A stretch of 64,000 bases of DNA from Herbidospora yilanensis (GTDB lineage: Bacteria; Actinomycetota; Actinomycetes; Streptosporangiales; Streptosporangiaceae). This document shows positions 43,856-53,267 of this stretch, piece by piece. The DNA lies in contig NZ_BBXE01000024.1 of assembly GCF_001570565.1 (NCBI RefSeq), positions 68,653 through 132,652 on the forward strand, read 5' to 3'. Both the position numbers and the translations under genes were made by a program. The number at the start of each line of letters is the position of its first letter. The stretch's first letter is position 1. The notes beneath the pieces are model-generated. The model saw only the letters and a program-made list of their open reading frames with translations, ran no database searches and was not told the DNA's origin.

Positions 43856-44852
43856 TCAGGGTAACGCCGGGCCTGCCGCCCTGGACGAGCGCATCGGGGG
43901 CCTCGTCCAGGGAGACGGTCCGGGTGATCAGCAGTTCCGGCGCCAGCGAGCCGCTCTCGATGAGCGCGAGCATCTCCGGATAGGCGTGGGCGGGCATGCC
44001 GTGGCTGCCGAGGAGCTCCAGCTCCCACGCGATGACCCGGCCCATCGCGAGCTCGGTGTCGCCGGGCAGCAGCCCGATCTGCACGTGCCGCCCCCGCCTG
44101 CGCAGGCTCGCGATCGAGTTCCGGCAGGTCGCGGCGCTGCCGAAGGCGTCCATCGACAGGTGGACGCCACCGGTGAGGTCGACCAGCCGGTCGATGCGGC
44201 CCGGCGGCAGGGTCTCGGCGGCCCCCACCGCGGCGGCCAGCGCCAGCGCGTCGGGGTGGACGTCGACCGCCACCACCCGCGCCCCGGCCGCCGCCGCGAT
44301 CATCACCGCCGACAGCCCGACCCCGCCGCAACCGTGGACGGCCACCCACTCGCCGGGGCGTACCCGCCCCTGGTGGACGACGGCGCGGAAGGCGGTCGCG
44401 AACCGGCAGCCGAGCGCGGCGGCGGCCCCGAACGACAGGTCGCCGGGCAGCGCGATCAGGTTCACCGCCGCGTCGCGCACGACGACGTACTCGGCGTAGG
44501 ACCCCCAGTGGGAGAAGCCCGGCTGGGTCTGCGCCCGGCAGACCTGGTGGTCGCCCGACCGGCACTCGGCGCACTCGCCGCAGGCCAGGATGAACGGCGC
44601 GGTGACCCGGTCGCCCGCCGCCCAGCCGGTGACGCCCGGCCCGACCTCGGCGATCACGCCGGCGAACTCGTGCCCGGGGACGTGCGGGAAGGTCTGGATG
44701 TCGGCGTCGTGCCCCTGCCACCCGTGCCAGTCGCTGCGGCACAGGCCGGTGGCCTCGACCCGCACGACCACCTCGCCCGGTCCGGCGACGGGGTCGGGCA
44801 CCTCGCGGACCGACGGCGGCGCCCGGAAGGCGTCGTACACGACCGCCCTCAT
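43845..44852 (-). CDS. Zinc-dependent alcohol dehydrogenase (MDR superfamily)
   Basis: ATG 44852 overlaps the upstream acetyltransferase stop (ATGA); 335 aa. Catalytic zinc ligands are C ([12 protein letters not shown]), the HE pair ([10 protein letters not shown]) and a later C. The structural zinc site is [15 protein letters not shown]. The cofactor loop is [15 protein letters not shown]. It oxidises an unknown alcohol or polyol with NAD(P). Confidence 0.93.
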   Translation of the reverse strand: MRAVVYDAFRAPPSVREVPDPVAGPGEVVVRVEATGLCRSDWHGWQGHDADIQTFPHVPGHEFAGVIAEVGPGVTGWAAGDRVTAPFILACGECAECRSGDHQVCRAQTQPGFSHWGSYAEYVVVRDAAVNLIALPGDLSFGAAAALGCRFATAFRAVVHQGRVRPGEWVAVHGCGGVGLSAVMIAAAAGARVVAVDVHPDALALAAAVGAAETLPPGRIDRLVDLTGGVHLSMDAFGSAATCRNSIASLRRRGRHVQIGLLPGDTELAMGRVIAWELELLGSHGMPAHAYPEMLALIESGSLAPELLITRTVSLDEAPDALVQGGRPGVTLISP

Positions 44853-45328
44853 GACAACGCCCTCTGGTAGAGGGCCGTGTCGACCCAGCGGCCGAGCTTG
44901 AACCCCACGTTCCGCAGCCGCCCGGCCTCGGCGAACCCCTCGGCGACGTGCAGGCCCACCGACGCGGGTTGCGCGTCGGCGATCACCGCGATCATCTGTC
45001 TGGCCCCCGCTTCCCTCGACCGGACCATCAGCTCGCGCAGCAGGGCGCGCCCGAGCCCCCGTCCGGTGTGCTCTGGGGAAATATAGAGGGAATCCTCCAC
45101 CGTGTAGCGATAGGCCGGTTTCGGCCGGTACGGCCCCGCGTACCCGAACCCCGCCACGACCCCGCCGACCTCGGCCACCAGGAAGGGCGACCCGGCGCCG
45201 GCCTTGGCCGTCCACGCCGCGGCGTCGAGCCCGGCCTCGTCGAAGGTGATGACGGTGGTGAGCGCGTAGTGCTCGTAGATGGCGGCGACCGAGGGGAGGT
45301 CGGCGGGGCGGACCGGACGGATCGTCAT
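44849..45328 (-). CDS. GNAT acetyltransferase, PAT/Bar-like
   Basis: This 159-aa GNAT opens [20 protein letters not shown] and has the phosphinothricin/methionine-sulfoximine acetyltransferase pattern: [40 protein letters not shown] (acetyl-CoA loop), [20 protein letters not shown] and [17 protein letters not shown]. It acetylates a small amine, possibly an amino-acid analogue. Coupled to the dehydrogenase downstream. Confidence 0.9.
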   Translation of the reverse strand: MTIRPVRPADLPSVAAIYEHYALTTVITFDEAGLDAAAWTAKAGAGSPFLVAEVGGVVAGFGYAGPYRPKPAYRYTVEDSLYISPEHTGRGLGRALLRELMVRSREAGARQMIAVIADAQPASVGLHVAEGFAEAGRLRNVGFKLGRWVDTALYQRALS

Positions 45329-45500
45329 GCGGTCAGCCTAGGGAAGTCGGGCGGCGGTCTCCCCGGTCAGGTCGGCCACCAACGGCGCCGGCGACTCGCC
45401 GGGCGTTCAGGGCCGTCATAACCGGATCGTAAGCGTCGTGCAAGGCGATTCGGAGATGGTAATACCACAAACCGCGAAAACCCCCCGAAGGGAACCAGCC

Positions 45501-45989
45501 GTGCGCCTCCTTGGCGGCCTCGTCGCAGCTCTCGCAATCGTCCTCGTCCCCTCCGCCCCCGCCTTCGCCGACAACCCCCCGGTCGCCTCCAAGACCGGCC
45601 TCGCCCAGCAGGCCCCCGCCAAGAAGTTCGAGCGCTACAGCTCGGGCAAGCGGGCCTACACCAAGGGCTCCCTCTCCGGGGTGATCACCAACCCCGGCGC
45701 CGTCATCGAGAACGCCGACATCAAGGTCAGCGGCAAGATCGGCGACCTGACCAAGGGCTCGGCCTGCGGTTACGCGGTCTTCCGCATCACCTACCAGAAG
45801 GGCGGCAACCAGCCCTTCACCCACAAGACGTTCCGCGACTGCACCTACCGGACGCCGGCGTCCTACAGCTTCACCTACAAGAACGCCACCCTGGTCGAGC
45901 TCAAGGTCTGCTCCGAGGCCAAGCACACGAAGGTGTCCGACCAGTGCCTCTACGGCGGTGTGTGGAAAGTCGTCTACGCCACGATATGA
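45501..45989 (+). CDS. Small secreted protein of unknown function
   Basis: GTG 45501 follows GAAGGGAACC and gives a clean signal peptide (VRLLGGLVAALAIVLVPSAP, cleavage after AFA); 162 aa. An upstream in-frame start at 45438 would add a charged extension and is less likely. Four cysteines in the mature part (SACGYA, DCTYRT, VCSEAK, QCLYGG) suggest two disulfides in a beta-sandwich. It overlaps the convergent operon end at 45974. Confidence 0.72.
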   Translation: MRLLGGLVAALAIVLVPSAPAFADNPPVASKTGLAQQAPAKKFERYSSGKRAYTKGSLSGVITNPGAVIENADIKVSGKIGDLTKGSACGYAVFRITYQKGGNQPFTHKTFRDCTYRTPASYSFTYKNATLVELKVCSEAKHTKVSDQCLYGGVWKVVYATI

Positions 45990-47818
45990 CCCGTTGACCC
46001 AGGGCCCGGTGGGGTGGGGAGGAGGTGGTCGAACCTCAGCCCGCTGGACGCCTCGCCCGAGCCGGCCGCCCGTGTCGCCGCGAGCCAGAGCAGCACCCGT
46101 CCCTCCTGCCACCGGGTGCGCTGGTAGGCCAGCGACACACGGGTGCCGGCTCTCGGCACCTCCTCCTCGAACAGGTGGTAGGGGGCGGCCGGCGCCTGGT
46201 CGAGGCCGACCCGCAGGAGCGTGGTGCGCGGGCGGATCCGGGCGCCGGGTGGTGCGCCCTCCATCGTGCGGATCATCGCGCCTCGTTGGAGCTGGGTCTC
46301 CCGTACGTCGCCGGGTACGTGCACGACGACGAACGGGATCCAGTTCTCCGGCACCGTGGTCATGGTCCGATAGGAGATCGGGGCCGCGGCGTCGCCGGTG
46401 ATCGGGCCGTCCGGGGGCAGGCCGGCGAGTCGTCTCCGGTGGGCGAGGCTCTCCTCGGCGGCTTCCGACCCCCGCTTGCCCGCCCCGGAGGCGAGCGGTA
46501 TCACGCGTTCCACCGCCCACACGAGGTTGGCGACCTCGTCGCGCATGAAGACGACCTCTTCCAGTTGCGGCCCGTCGATCGACTGCGCCAGCGCCGGGGG
46601 CAGGAACAACGACAGGTCGGCCGGTTCGGCGCCGGTCCCGGCCACGTCCAGCGTGAACATCGACCAGCGCCGCCAGTCGTCGTCGGCGCCCCGGCCGGCC
46701 GGCTCGATCCACAACCGCTCGCCGAAGACATTGGTCACGGCGAGGCCGGCCACCGTGGCCAGGGTTCCGGTCGTCATCTCGTACGGGATCGTGAACCAGT
46801 CGCCGCCGTAGGCGAGCGCGAACTCCAGGTAGAGGAGGCCGGCCACGTCGGTGGTCTTCACGCCGACATCGCCGAGGTTGGTCTGCCCGTCCTCGAAGGC
46901 CCACCAGCGTCTGTCCGGCATGCCGGTGAAGCGGGTCGCCGTCGGGAGGGTGGTCGACGCTTCGGCGAGGGGGCCTGCGGCGCGGCCGCCCGCGGGGTCG
47001 ACGGAGAAGGCGGTCCAGTCGAGCCGGCCGCCCGGGTATTCCTCGGCGACGAGGCGTTTGGCGCCGTCCGCGACGTTCATGGTCACCGCGAACCGGTGTT
47101 CCAGATGGGCCGGGTCCCAGGCGGGCTCGGATTCGGGACGCTCGATCATCGCCTCGAACCAGCCGACCAGTTCCAGGCCGGCCGCCACGATGGCCGGTTT
47201 GTCGGCGTCCGCCACCGGGATGCCGGGAAGCGGGGTGTTCGACGGGCTCGCGACCAGATGCCGGTAGAGCAGGTAGCCGTCCATCGCTCGGCCGGCCAGC
47301 GACTGGAGCAGCGCGTACACCTCCAGATGGGCGACGCGTTCGGTGTCGGCGTCGTCGTCGGCGCCGGGCACCGTGAAGGCGTAGCGGGAGATGAAGGCCT
47401 GCCGGTAGACCGGCGGGATCAGCTTGAGGAAACGGCGCCCGAGCATCATTCGCAGGTCGAGGGCGCCCAGCCCGCCGGCCGTGAGGTGGTCGATCGGGCG
47501 GCGCTCGGCCACCGTCTCCAGCGGCCGGCTCGCGTCGTAGGCGGCCGGGGCCGCGTCCCGGGCCTGGAACGTCGCCGGTGCGGCCTGCGCCACCTGCACC
47601 TTGGCCAGCACCGGAGACCCGGCGTCGTCGCCGTGGAACTCGCCCAGTTGCCACTGGCGGGTCAGCATCCACAACCCGTCGCGGATCTCGGCGCGGAGCG
47701 CACGATCGAAGTCGGGCGAGCGCGGGCGGCCCTCGACCCGGTTCCAGAGCGTCACCGACGGCCGCTGCCGCTCGGCGAGCACGGCGCGCAGGTTCTGGAT
47801 CAGCAGGGGATTAGGCAT
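45974..47818 (-). CDS. Unrecognised 614-aa protein, last gene of the seven-gene operon
   Basis: ATG 47818 overlaps the stop of the 1818-aa gene by 8 bp. I do not recognise a domain. Features: LRAEIRDGLWMLTRQWQLGE near residue 45, a helical central part, and a beta-rich C-terminus with NWIPFVVVHVPGDVRETQLQ, PYHLFEEEVPRAGTRVSLAY and TRWQEGRVLLWLA. No signal peptide or membrane helix is present. The opening (NRVEGRPRSPDFDRALRAEI) is the most distinctive stretch for a database search. It probably works with the two larger proteins encoded directly upstream. Confidence 0.65.
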   Translation of the reverse strand: MPNPLLIQNLRAVLAERQRPSVTLWNRVEGRPRSPDFDRALRAEIRDGLWMLTRQWQLGEFHGDDAGSPVLAKVQVAQAAPATFQARDAAPAAYDASRPLETVAERRPIDHLTAGGLGALDLRMMLGRRFLKLIPPVYRQAFISRYAFTVPGADDDADTERVAHLEVYALLQSLAGRAMDGYLLYRHLVASPSNTPLPGIPVADADKPAIVAAGLELVGWFEAMIERPESEPAWDPAHLEHRFAVTMNVADGAKRLVAEEYPGGRLDWTAFSVDPAGGRAAGPLAEASTTLPTATRFTGMPDRRWWAFEDGQTNLGDVGVKTTDVAGLLYLEFALAYGGDWFTIPYEMTTGTLATVAGLAVTNVFGERLWIEPAGRGADDDWRRWSMFTLDVAGTGAEPADLSLFLPPALAQSIDGPQLEEVVFMRDEVANLVWAVERVIPLASGAGKRGSEAAEESLAHRRRLAGLPPDGPITGDAAAPISYRTMTTVPENWIPFVVVHVPGDVRETQLQRGAMIRTMEGAPPGARIRPRTTLLRVGLDQAPAAPYHLFEEEVPRAGTRVSLAYQRTRWQEGRVLLWLAATRAAGSGEASSGLRFDHLLPTPPGPGSTGHIVA

Positions 47819-50800
47819 GGTCGGCTCGCATGATCCGGTAGAGGTCGTTGTTGACGGCGAGGTTGGCGGAGATGCCGAGGCCGCGCTCCGTCGCCTCGGA
47901 CAGGGTGGCCGGGAGGAAGGCGGCGTACGCGGTCTGCGCGATGGCGTCCGGTTCGAGGGCGCGCTGGCGTGCCAGGTCGAAGGTGTCCTCCAGGGCGGCG
48001 ACGAGGTCGTCCCAGCGCCAGCCCGCGCTCGCGTCGGGTGGCACGACGAGCAACATCGCCTGCGGGGGTTCGGAGTCGGGGCTGTCGTGGTGGAACACGA
48101 TGCCGGTGGTGGCCGTGTCGTCGGGCACGACCTCGACCCATTCGTCCAGCAGCAGCCCTGCCTGCGGCGCCGTCGGATCGAACGCGGCCGGATAGTGGGC
48201 GGTGTAGAGCAGGCGATCGCCGGTGACGGAGGTGCCGGGGGGCCATTCGAGCGCCAGCCAGGGCTCGGTGGCGTGCGGGAACTGGACCGGAGTCAGCTCC
48301 GGCTCGGGCCGGCCGAACGCGCCCGCCAGCAGGGTCGCCTCCTCCCACGCGCGCATCGGTCCGCGCACGCGGGCGACGCCGTGCAGCCAGTCGTCGACGG
48401 GGAACGACCGCGACGCCAGCCCCGCCAGCAGCCCGCCCGTACGGCTCCACTGCAACGCCGCGTCCCATTCGGCGGCCAGGGATTCGGGGAGGGCGAACTC
48501 CGGCACGAAGACCGCGTCGGCGCCGAGCAGCGCGGTCACGGCCGCCGTCAGCGCGTCGACCTTCGACCGGCCCGTCGTGGCGAGGTCGTGGGCGGCGAGG
48601 TGGCCCGCCGCGGCCTCGCCCCGCGCCGTCGCCTGCGTGATCATGAGGCTGAGCGCGGCCGACGCGTCCCGGCAGAGCGCGCGCGCCCGGTCGGCGAACC
48701 CGCCGACGGGAAAGGGCTCGGCGTCGAAGTCGTCCACCGGGAGCAGCGCGGAGATCATCTCCAGCGCGTCGGCCAGGCCGGTGGCCACGCCGGCGACCGC
48801 CTCGAACCCGGCCAGCCGGTCGGCGAAGGACGCCCGCTGCGTCTCGATCGCCGCGCGGAACGGCCCGGGGTCGGTGGGCACCGGTTTGGTCGGGCTGCCG
48901 CGGAGCTCACGGTCGGCCCGGAGCAGCACGGCGACGCGTTCGGCGTCGGTGGCCGGGGGCGGCAGCGCGTCGTCATGGGCGAGCGCGTCGTCGGCGCGCG
49001 CCAGCCGGGCCCGCCAGCGTCCGGTCAGGGCGGCCACGGCACCCAGGAGGTCGCCGAAGAGGCCGGCCCGGGCCGCGTCGAGCTGGGCCGCTCCTCCGCT
49101 CGGCAGGCCGAACCGGCCTGATTCGACCAGGGCGGCGCCCGCCTGAGCCACCAGATCGTCGACATCCGGGGGCGCCGGGTTCTCCACCGCCGCGTCGATC
49201 GCGGCGCGAAGGGCCGCCAGTTCGTCGAGATGGCCGTCGAGTTCGGCCGCGACGGCCGCGACGCGATCCCGGTCGGCCTGCACCAGTGTGTCCGCGGCCG
49301 CGCGGGCCTCGCCGGTGCGGAGCACGTCGGTGGCCCGCAGGGGCCTGCTCGTGGTCACCAGAGAGCGGAGGTGAGCGACGTGCGGGGCGATCTCGAAGAA
49401 GGTCGCCTTCCCCGGCACCCGTTCGGTCAGATGGACGATCGGGGTCACGTCGGGCCGCAGCCCCGCAGCGGCGGCCACGTGCCGGAGGATGCGCTCGTCG
49501 AGTTCGCCGAGCGCGGCCCGCGACTCCAGCCGGACGAGATACAGCAGGTCGATCGGCTGAAGTCCGAGGTCGGCCTGGCTGACGAGCAGATCCCGCGCGG
49601 TGCCGTCGTGGCCGGTCCAGCGGACCCGGGCCACCACCTCGGCGGGTGGCGGCAACATCGCCGCGGCCAGCTCGTTGACTCCCGGCTCCGCCATCGCCCG
49701 CGGCGTCATCGCGACCCCGCCGACCGGGGACGAGGTGTGGTCGAGCCCGGTCCGCAGGTGCACCGCCACCCGGTGCGTCAGCGTACCGCCCCGCCCGGGG
49801 GTCTCCAGGATCGCGGGGTCGGACGGGAAGCCGCCGCGTCCGATCGTGTCCAGCGACGACGCCGTACGGTCGGCGTTGCCGAGCACCGACTGGTGCACGC
49901 TCTCGGCCAGCACCAGGTCGCCGATCGCGTCGTGCACGTCCAGCAGGCGCTCCACCTCCAGATCGATGGCCTGCCGCTGCGCCGCCGAGGCCGCCGGGAG
50001 GTCGGTGCGCCCGAACGGGTAGGAGGACAGGCCCGATTCGCGCACGTGCCGGACCAGCTCCAGGCCGTCGACGCCCATCCGGCCGTCCCGATCGCCGGTC
50101 AGCGGGAACGCCTGCCGCAGCGGATGGATGACCACGTCCACCTCGGCCAGCGTGTGCCGGTCGTGCAGCCCGCGCTCGAACCGGTGGCCGAGCAGGCCCC
50201 CCAGCGGTTGTCCTTCGCGCAGGCCCCGGAGCACCGACATCGCCAGCCGCATGCGCCCCGAGCTGAGATTGAGCGCCAACGTGTCGGGATGGTCGGGGGT
50301 GGCGTTGGCCATGAAGCCGCTGCGCAGGATCGCCGCGGTCGCGGCGTGGTTCAGCGACGGGGCGTGCACGAACCCGCCGTTGGCGCTGTCCCGCACCAGA
50401 GGGGACCCGTGGTCGAACGCGGGTTTGAGCTCGTCCGGGAGCTCCACCGGTTTGAGCTCCCGTGGTTCCGGGCGTACGTCGTGCAGCCAGCCGTAGGCGC
50501 CGACGTGGATGCCGCGCCGCGGCTCCGGGCGTACGCCGTCGATTCCGTCGCCGGGGGTCAGGCCGCGCATGTCGAGCAGGCGGCGGGTGGCCAGGCCGAG
50601 CCGCCAGGCGTCGACCCGGTGACCGGCACAGTCGAGGTGTTCGGCCAGGAGCCGTTCGAGCCGGGCGGTCGGCAGACCGGACAACGCCTTGATCGCGTCC
50701 ATGACCTGCCGGAGCCGGCTGACGGCCGCTTTGTCGAACAGGTCGGGGATGGTCTCGTGCAGTGGGCGGAACGGGTCGCCGGTGATGCCGGGCGCTTCGT

Positions 50801-53267
50801 CGTAGAGGGCGCTCCACCGGCTCTCGGTGCCCTGGCCGGTGGCGACGTGCACGAACGGTGGTTCCCGCCGGGCCGCGAGCAGCTCCGCGGGGGTGATCTC
50901 GCCGGATTCGAGCCGGAGCCGGATGGCCGCGTCCCACCACGACAACAACACGGCGTGGCGGAGCAGGACGTAGAGCAGGGCGTTCGGTTCCTGGCCGCCG
51001 GAGAATCCGGTCTCCTGCCGCAGCTCCTCCAGCTTGGAGCGGCCGGCGTCGCCGAGCCACCGCAGGTAGTCGCGCCCGTCGTCGCAGTAGGCCCGGATCG
51101 GAGCCTCCTCCGACAGCGGCCGGTCATCGATGACCGGCCCTTTCAGTCTGTGTTGAGCGGTGTGGAAGAGTTTGCGAAGGATGTCGGGGGTGTCGTCGCC
51201 GCGGTACCCGAGCCCGGCCAGCAACTGGCGGCCGGTGGCGACGTGGCCGAGCGCGTTCCAGACGTCGAGGAAGTCCCGGCCGAGGTTGTCGAATCGGAAC
51301 CGGTTGAACAGGTCGCTGACCGATTCGGCGTAGCGTTGGTGGAACTCCACCGAGGCCGGGTGGAGCGCCACGACGTCCAGCAGCGTCTGGTGCGGGTCGC
51401 CGGTGGCGGCGTGCGCGTGCGGGACCGCGTCGATGATCTTGGCCAGGTCGGCGGTCAGGACGGCGAGCAGATCCCCGAGCGTGGTCAGCGTCGCCAGGTC
51501 GGCCGCGTCTCGCGGATCTCCCGGGCCGCCGGTGCCGAATCGCAACCGCGCGTACGCGGTGGCGGGCACGATCCCATAGGGCTGCCGGCCCAGGCGCAGC
51601 GCCGGGATCCGCCCTCTGCCGCTGACGTGGCCGAGGAAGAAGTTCCGCGTGTGCGTCACGGCGTCGTCGCCGAACAGCGGCCACATCATCGACTCGAGGA
51701 AGTAGCCCCAGGTGGCCGGCCACAGGGCGGTGTTCATCGCGAGCGACTCCGCCTGATCGCCGCCGGCGGCCCCGGCGACGGCGCCGAAGACCGCGGGATC
51801 GACGCCGAGACACTCCGCCAGCCACTGGCCGTCCTGCTTGGCCGCCCACCGCGGCTCGTCCACCAGCCGCGATCCGGTGCCCAGGTAGCGGTCGTAGCTG
51901 AGGTCGGGGTCGTCGAGCCGGCTGAACCCGGAGGGAACACCCTCGGTGTTGTTGGTCGGAGTGCCCTGGGCCGGGATCGACATCCCGGACCGGCTGCGAT
52001 GGTGATGGGTGAGCAGCTCCTCCAGGTCCTTCTGGTCGTCGCCGGGGCCGGCGCCCGCCCGGATCCCGACCGCGAAGAGCCGGTCGAACCCGTTCTCCAT
52101 GCGGGGTTCCAGCGGCACCCGCATGGCCATGCCCACGCCGACCGCCGCGTCGAAGTCGACCATCCAGCGCAGGTCGTCGGGCATCACCAGCTCGCCGTTC
52201 TCGATCCGGAACTGGTCACCGGGACCGGCCGACGGATCGGGGCCGACCGCCAGGGCCGGCGGGATGGGTTCGCCGGTGAACTCCAGCACGGTCTGTCCGG
52301 ACTCGCGGCCGATCAGCACGATCCGGTCCGGCAGCAGCCCGGCGCGTGAGGCCAGGGTCCAGGCGGAGAGCTTGGTGTCGGCGGGCGAAGGCAGCTCGCA
52401 GAAAACGACCGTGACCTGCGCCTGCTCCGGATCGACGCCCTCGGGCCGTTCCTCGAACGCGTGCGGCGGCAGGCCGAGCACGGTGTCGGCCCGCGCGTCA
52501 CCCACCGCGCCGCGCAGTTCGGCCGCGAAGGCGCCGCCGGGGTCGCCGTTCGCCCGCCACACCAGCTCCCAGTACCGCGCGGCGGCGTCGCGCTCCGCGG
52601 CGGTGAGCGTCAGGTCGCCGGCGACGACCAGGATCACCTCGTCGGGCGAGGTCCGTACCGGCTCGGCGGTGGGGGTCAGCGGGGCGAACCGGTCGACGAC
52701 CCAGCCGGCGCGGCCGCTGCCGCACGCGGCCACCAGGGCCCGCCACGCGGCCCGGCGCATGCCCTCGTCGCCCCCGGCCCGGAAGACCCCGGCCCAGAAC
52801 CGGGTCGCGTTGACCACCTCGGTGTCGCTGAGCCGCTCTTCGAAGCCGTCGACCGCCCACTGGTCCGGATAGATCCGCACCCACAGTTCCGTGGGGGTGA
52901 ACCGGGTCTCGATCCGCAGCGGCATCAGCAACAGCGGCGTCCCGCCGTCGAGGCCGGTGACGGCGTCGCGGGGGTCGGACACCTCGGCGAAACCCCGCAG
53001 CTCCTCGGCGAGGCCCGCCTCCACCCGGCGGAGCGCCTCCCGCAGCCTGGCCAGCCTCGTCTCGGCGGCGGCGATGTCGTCGCCGAGCCCGGCCAGTGGT
53101 CGCGGCGGCCCGGAGAGCCTGGGGTCGGTCCGGCGGGCCTCGGCGTCGCGGGCGCGCCGCAGGCGGGTCAGCCGGGCGTCGGCGTCGGCGATGCCGGTGC
53201 GCAGACCGGCGGCCTCCGCGGCGAGTGCGCGTACGCGGCGGTGGCGGGAGTGGATGTCAGACGTCAC
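47811..53267 (-). CDS. Very large (1818-aa) unrecognised protein
   Basis: GTG 53267 overlaps the upstream gene by 11 bp. Residues 1-95 are a charged coiled-coil (LRTGIADADARLTRLRRARD, ETRLARLREALRRVEAGLAE). Next come LLLMPLRIETRFTPTELWVR and IYPDQWAVDGFEERLSDTEV, which by memory recur in large hypothetical proteins of scattered bacteria and archaea. The rest alternates helical blocks and beta segments and ends with YPAAFDPTAPQAGLLLDEWV. There are no transmembrane helices, signal peptide, nucleotide-binding loop or protease motif that I can see. A structural or scaffold role is the natural reading for its size; this is inference. Confidence 0.65.
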   Translation of the reverse strand: MTSDIHSRHRRVRALAAEAAGLRTGIADADARLTRLRRARDAEARRTDPRLSGPPRPLAGLGDDIAAAETRLARLREALRRVEAGLAEELRGFAEVSDPRDAVTGLDGGTPLLLMPLRIETRFTPTELWVRIYPDQWAVDGFEERLSDTEVVNATRFWAGVFRAGGDEGMRRAAWRALVAACGSGRAGWVVDRFAPLTPTAEPVRTSPDEVILVVAGDLTLTAAERDAAARYWELVWRANGDPGGAFAAELRGAVGDARADTVLGLPPHAFEERPEGVDPEQAQVTVVFCELPSPADTKLSAWTLASRAGLLPDRIVLIGRESGQTVLEFTGEPIPPALAVGPDPSAGPGDQFRIENGELVMPDDLRWMVDFDAAVGVGMAMRVPLEPRMENGFDRLFAVGIRAGAGPGDDQKDLEELLTHHHRSRSGMSIPAQGTPTNNTEGVPSGFSRLDDPDLSYDRYLGTGSRLVDEPRWAAKQDGQWLAECLGVDPAVFGAVAGAAGGDQAESLAMNTALWPATWGYFLESMMWPLFGDDAVTHTRNFFLGHVSGRGRIPALRLGRQPYGIVPATAYARLRFGTGGPGDPRDAADLATLTTLGDLLAVLTADLAKIIDAVPHAHAATGDPHQTLLDVVALHPASVEFHQRYAESVSDLFNRFRFDNLGRDFLDVWNALGHVATGRQLLAGLGYRGDDTPDILRKLFHTAQHRLKGPVIDDRPLSEEAPIRAYCDDGRDYLRWLGDAGRSKLEELRQETGFSGGQEPNALLYVLLRHAVLLSWWDAAIRLRLESGEITPAELLAARREPPFVHVATGQGTESRWSALYDEAPGITGDPFRPLHETIPDLFDKAAVSRLRQVMDAIKALSGLPTARLERLLAEHLDCAGHRVDAWRLGLATRRLLDMRGLTPGDGIDGVRPEPRRGIHVGAYGWLHDVRPEPRELKPVELPDELKPAFDHGSPLVRDSANGGFVHAPSLNHAATAAILRSGFMANATPDHPDTLALNLSSGRMRLAMSVLRGLREGQPLGGLLGHRFERGLHDRHTLAEVDVVIHPLRQAFPLTGDRDGRMGVDGLELVRHVRESGLSSYPFGRTDLPAASAAQRQAIDLEVERLLDVHDAIGDLVLAESVHQSVLGNADRTASSLDTIGRGGFPSDPAILETPGRGGTLTHRVAVHLRTGLDHTSSPVGGVAMTPRAMAEPGVNELAAAMLPPPAEVVARVRWTGHDGTARDLLVSQADLGLQPIDLLYLVRLESRAALGELDERILRHVAAAAGLRPDVTPIVHLTERVPGKATFFEIAPHVAHLRSLVTTSRPLRATDVLRTGEARAAADTLVQADRDRVAAVAAELDGHLDELAALRAAIDAAVENPAPPDVDDLVAQAGAALVESGRFGLPSGGAAQLDAARAGLFGDLLGAVAALTGRWRARLARADDALAHDDALPPPATDAERVAVLLRADRELRGSPTKPVPTDPGPFRAAIETQRASFADRLAGFEAVAGVATGLADALEMISALLPVDDFDAEPFPVGGFADRARALCRDASAALSLMITQATARGEAAAGHLAAHDLATTGRSKVDALTAAVTALLGADAVFVPEFALPESLAAEWDAALQWSRTGGLLAGLASRSFPVDDWLHGVARVRGPMRAWEEATLLAGAFGRPEPELTPVQFPHATEPWLALEWPPGTSVTGDRLLYTAHYPAAFDPTAPQAGLLLDEWVEVVPDDTATTGIVFHHDSPDSEPPQAMLLVVPPDASAGWRWDDLVAALEDTFDLARQRALEPDAIAQTAYAAFLPATLSEATERGLGISANLAVNNDLYRIMRADHA

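Noticed and set aside
43726-44742. Minus-strand frame of 338 codons over copA's end and the dehydrogenase
   Set aside because: Arg/Gly/Pro-rich shadow of the dehydrogenase gene in another frame.
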